The position numbers and the translations under genes were made by a program. From JALZMG01 sp963739975 (lineage in GTDB: Bacteria; Actinomycetota; Acidimicrobiia; Acidimicrobiales; Ilumatobacteraceae), in the NCBI GenBank assembly GCA_963739975.1, contig CAVUCK010000020.1, positions 1-64,000 of the forward strand: a stretch of DNA of 64,000 nt, written 5' to 3'. This document shows, piece after piece, positions 61,616 to 64,000 of the stretch. Below the pieces are notes generated by a model. It was given only the letters and a program-made list of their open reading frames with translations. It made no database searches and was not told the origin of the DNA. Within the stretch, counting starts at the first letter, position 1, and every line of letters starts with the position of its first letter.

Positions 61616-62238
61616 GGCGCCGCTCCACCCCGTTCGACTGGTTGGTCGTCGGGCTGGGGAACCCCGGCAAGGAGTACGCCCGGACGCGCCACAACGTCGG
61701 CGAGGAGGTCGTCGCGGAGCTGGCTCGGCGGCGCGGGGACACGCTGAAGAGCGGTCGCGACAACGCCTTGGTCGCCGAGTCACGGATCGGGGAGGAGCGC
61801 GTCGTGCTGGCGTTCCCGCTGACGTACGTGAACGAGTCGGGCATGGCGGTGCGGGCGTTGGCCCGCCGCTACGGCGTCGAGGAGGCCGACCACCTGGTCG
61901 TGGTGCACGACGAGCTCGACCTCCCGCCGACAACCGTGCGGATCAAGGCCGGGGGTGGGTTGGCCGGGCACAACGGGCTGCGCAGCATCACCCGGCACGT
62001 GGGCACGCAGGACTTCATCCGGGTGCGGATCGGCGTGGGCAAACCGCCCGGGGGCAAGGAGCGCGGCGCCGACCACGTGCTGTCGCGCCTGCCGAAGCGC
62101 CAGCGCGAGCTGTTCGACGTCGCCGTGCAGGAGGCGGCCGATGCCGTGGAGCTGATCGTGACCGACAGCGTGGAGGCGGCGATGCGCCGCTTCCACGCGC
62201 CACCCCCGGCTGCCGCGCCTGGCGATGCCGGAGGGTGA
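61612..62238 (+). CDS. pth: Peptidyl-tRNA hydrolase
   Basis: 208 residues from GTG at 61612. VVGLGNPGKEYARTRHNVGEE has the catalytic His, VVHDELDLP the catalytic Asp, and GGGLAGHNGLRSI the second loop. It frees tRNA from stalled peptidyl-tRNA. rplY-pth is a common order. Its 3' end overlaps the nei gene by 14 bases. Confidence 0.94.
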
Positions 62239-63097
62239 CACCATCCGCCGGCTGGCCGAGCGGATCGATCGACGGTTCGCCGGGCAGCGCTGCCAGCGGT
62301 CCGTCACCCGCGACCCGCGCCTGACCCACGTCGACTTCGCCGGCGCCGTGCTGACCGGTGCCGACGCCGTGGGCAAGCACCTCTTCATCGACTTCGACGA
62401 CGGACGCACGCTGCACGCCCACCTGCGGATGACCGGTTCGTTCGTGGTCGGGCGAGTCGCTGACGAGCCGGCGTGGCGGCGGCGGGTCGAGCTGTGGATG
62501 GAGGACGGGCGGCTGACGGGCGTCGACGTCCCGGTGCTGGGTGTCGGACCGACGGCCTCCAAGCACGAGATCGTCGGGCACCTCGGCCCCGACCTGTGCG
62601 GTCCGGAGCCGCCGGACCTCGACGAGATCGTCGAGCGCCTGGTCGCCGCGCCGGACGTCCCGTTGGCCGGTGCGCTGCTCGACCAGCGCAACGTGGCCGG
62701 GTTCGGCAACCTCTACGCCGTCGAGCTGCCGTTCGTCGTCGGCGTGTCGCCGAACCAGCCCGTGGGATCGATCGAGGGACTGGCGGTGCTGGTCGCCATC
62801 GGCACGGCGGTGATCCGCACGAACGCCGCCCGGGGCCCGCAGAACACGACCGGGCGGCGACTTGCCGACGCCGACCACTGGATCTACCGGCGGCGCGGCC
62901 GTCCCTGCCCGCTGTGCGCCACCCGCCTCGACGGCTGGGACGAGCGGGAGAGCCCGTGGCTTCGCGTCTCGACGTGGTGCCCGACCTGCCAGGCCATCGG
63001 CGCCCCGACCCGCCCGGTCGACGAGGCCCGCGCCCGCAAGCTCCTCGCCCTCCACCCCGCCCGCCGCGACCCAACCTTCCCCCCGCTCACCCCCTGA
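62225..63097 (+). CDS. nei: DNA glycosylase of the Fpg/Nei family (Nei2-like)
   Basis: 290 residues. It begins MPEGDTIRRLAERI, with the Pro2 nucleophile and the Nei-type PEGDT. LHAHLRMTGSF and QRNVAGFGNLYAVE are family lines, and the C-terminal zinc finger CPLC...CPTC is complete. It would remove oxidised pyrimidines from DNA. It is placed between pth and mfd, and the third repeat copy starts directly after its stop. Confidence 0.85.
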   Translation: MPEGDTIRRLAERIDRRFAGQRCQRSVTRDPRLTHVDFAGAVLTGADAVGKHLFIDFDDGRTLHAHLRMTGSFVVGRVADEPAWRRRVELWMEDGRLTGVDVPVLGVGPTASKHEIVGHLGPDLCGPEPPDLDEIVERLVAAPDVPLAGALLDQRNVAGFGNLYAVELPFVVGVSPNQPVGSIEGLAVLVAIGTAVIRTNAARGPQNTTGRRLADADHWIYRRRGRPCPLCATRLDGWDERESPWLRVSTWCPTCQAIGAPTRPVDEARARKLLALHPARRDPTFPPLTP

Positions 63098-63181
63098 CCA
63101 TCCGAGGGTTTCAGCGCACCGGAGGGTTTCCGTCCCGGATGGGGTGCAGCAAACCCTCGGATGCACGAAACCCTCGGATGG
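63098..63181. repeat. Nested-palindrome repeat, copy C
   Basis: 84 bases. The outer arms CCATCCGAGGGTTT/AAACCCTCGGATGG pair perfectly, the inner GCACCGGAGGGTTT/AAACCCTCGGATGC in 12 of 14 positions. It begins at the first base after the nei stop and ends 27 bases before mfd. Confidence 0.85.
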
Positions 63182-63207
63182 GTCTCGTCGGTAGCCTCGA
63201 CGGTCCC

Positions 63208-64000
63208 GTGCGTCTGGCTGCGCTTCCCCCCTGCTGCGCGATGAGCCGGCGCTCACCCGCGCCCTCGGGGAGCCGGCGGCCCGCTTGGCCGTTGTCGAGG
63301 TGGCCCGGCCGATCGCCATCGCCGCCCTCGCCACGCTGTCCAACCGTCGCCCCCTGGTCGTCGCCACGCCGACGGGCACGATGGCCGCCCACCTGGCCGA
63401 GGACCTCGAGCAGTTCCTCCCCGCCGACCAGGTCGCCCTGTTCCCCGCCTGGGAGACGCTGCCCTTCGAGCGGGTCAGCCCGTCGGTCGAGACCATGGGG
63501 CGCCGCCTCGAGCTGCTGTGGCGGCTCCAGGATCCCGAGCGCTGCCCGACGGTCATCGTCACCGGCGTCCGCGCCCTGCTGCAGCGCCTCGGACCCGGCG
63601 CCACCGACGTCGACCCGATCTGCATCCGCCGGGGCGACGTCGTCGACCCAGACGACCTGGGTGCCCGGCTCGTCCACTTCGGCTACCGCCGGGAGGAACT
63701 CGTGGAGCACCGCGGCGAGTTCGCCCGGCGCGGCGCGATCGTCGACGTCTTCCCGGCCACCGCCGACGGCCCGGTGCGCATCGACCTGTGGGGTGACGAG
63801 GTCGACCGGCTGACCCGCTTCAGCGTCAATGACCAGCGCTCCACGGCCGAGCTCGACGACGTCGCCATCGTCCCGGCTCGCGAGCTGATCCCGACCGATG
63901 ACGTGCAGGCCCGCGCCCGGCGGCTCGTCGCCACCGAGCCATGGGGCCGCGAGCAGTGGGAGCGCCTCGCCGAGGGCGCCCTGTTCGACGGGATGGAGAG
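63208..64000 (+). CDS. mfd: Transcription-repair coupling factor, partial, one frameshift
   Basis: The N-terminal 260 residues or so of Mfd, cut by the window end. GTG at 63208 reads VRLAALPP, then a run of six C (63226-63231) breaks the frame; with seven C it would continue LLRDEPALTRALGEPAARLAV. RPLVVATPTGTMAAHLAEDL, LFPAWETLPFERVSPSVETMG and RRGAIVDVFPATADGPVRIDLWGDEVD are Mfd lines (UvrB-homology region). Mfd moves stalled RNA polymerase and recruits UvrA. Confidence 0.85.

Overview
The window is very GC-rich (about 70% by eye, strongly G/C at third codon positions), uses many GTG and TTG starts, and packs its genes with GTGA/ATGA overlaps. It carries an actinobacterial bS22-type 30-residue ribosomal protein, a BTAD/NB-ARC regulator, LPxTG/LAxTG surface proteins and the order rsmA-ispE-tRNA-glmU-prs-rplY-pth-nei-mfd. 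Together these point to an Actinomycetota genome. My inference is the class Acidimicrobiia (Ilumatobacter-like), but I have no alignment to prove it.

Layout. (1) About 0-33 kb is a surface polysaccharide region. On the left is a minus-strand operon (acetyltransferase, low-molecular-weight phosphatase, membrane protein, initiating sugar transferase, glycosyltransferase), divergent from a CapD-type nucleotide-sugar dehydratase and a DUF4012 membrane protein. An accessory block at 9-19.5 kb follows: a PIN/Phd toxin-antitoxin pair, a small LPxTG protein, an FkbM methyltransferase and several glycosyltransferases, many of them frameshifted or decayed. The main export operon is at 19.5-29 kb on the minus strand: LytR_C protein, Wzz/tyrosine-kinase-like protein, glycosyltransferase, ABC exporter, epimerase, glycosyltransferase, deacetylase, FkbM. 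A sugar dehydrogenase/aminotransferase pair lies at 29.9-32.3 kb.

(2) 32-47 kb is mixed: an SDR whose damaged paralogue sits at 18-19 kb, secreted proteins, a vapBC pair translationally coupled to a methyltransferase, a three-subunit molybdenum hydroxylase (S-L-M), an AbiEi/DUF559-like gene bracketed by identical palindromic repeats, bacterioferritin and its ferredoxin, and a second, orphan molybdenum hydroxylase large subunit.

(3) 46.5-64 kb is mainly housekeeping: rsmI, a HAD phosphatase, tatD, a large regulator, rsmA, ispE, tRNA-Gln, a shortened glmU, prs, rplY, pth, nei and the start of mfd. Three copies of an 84-85 bp nested-palindrome repeat sit just after stop codons here.

Many genes carry single-base frameshifts, including mfd at a run of six C. 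Some may be sequencing indels; others, such as the glycosyltransferase at 13.3-14.1 kb and the hydrolase at 58.6 kb, look truly decayed. The two most unusual items are the palindrome-bracketed AbiEi-like cassette (41,873-42,940) and the nested-palindrome repeat family (46,955; 58,486; 63,098). No CRISPR array, rRNA or phage was seen.
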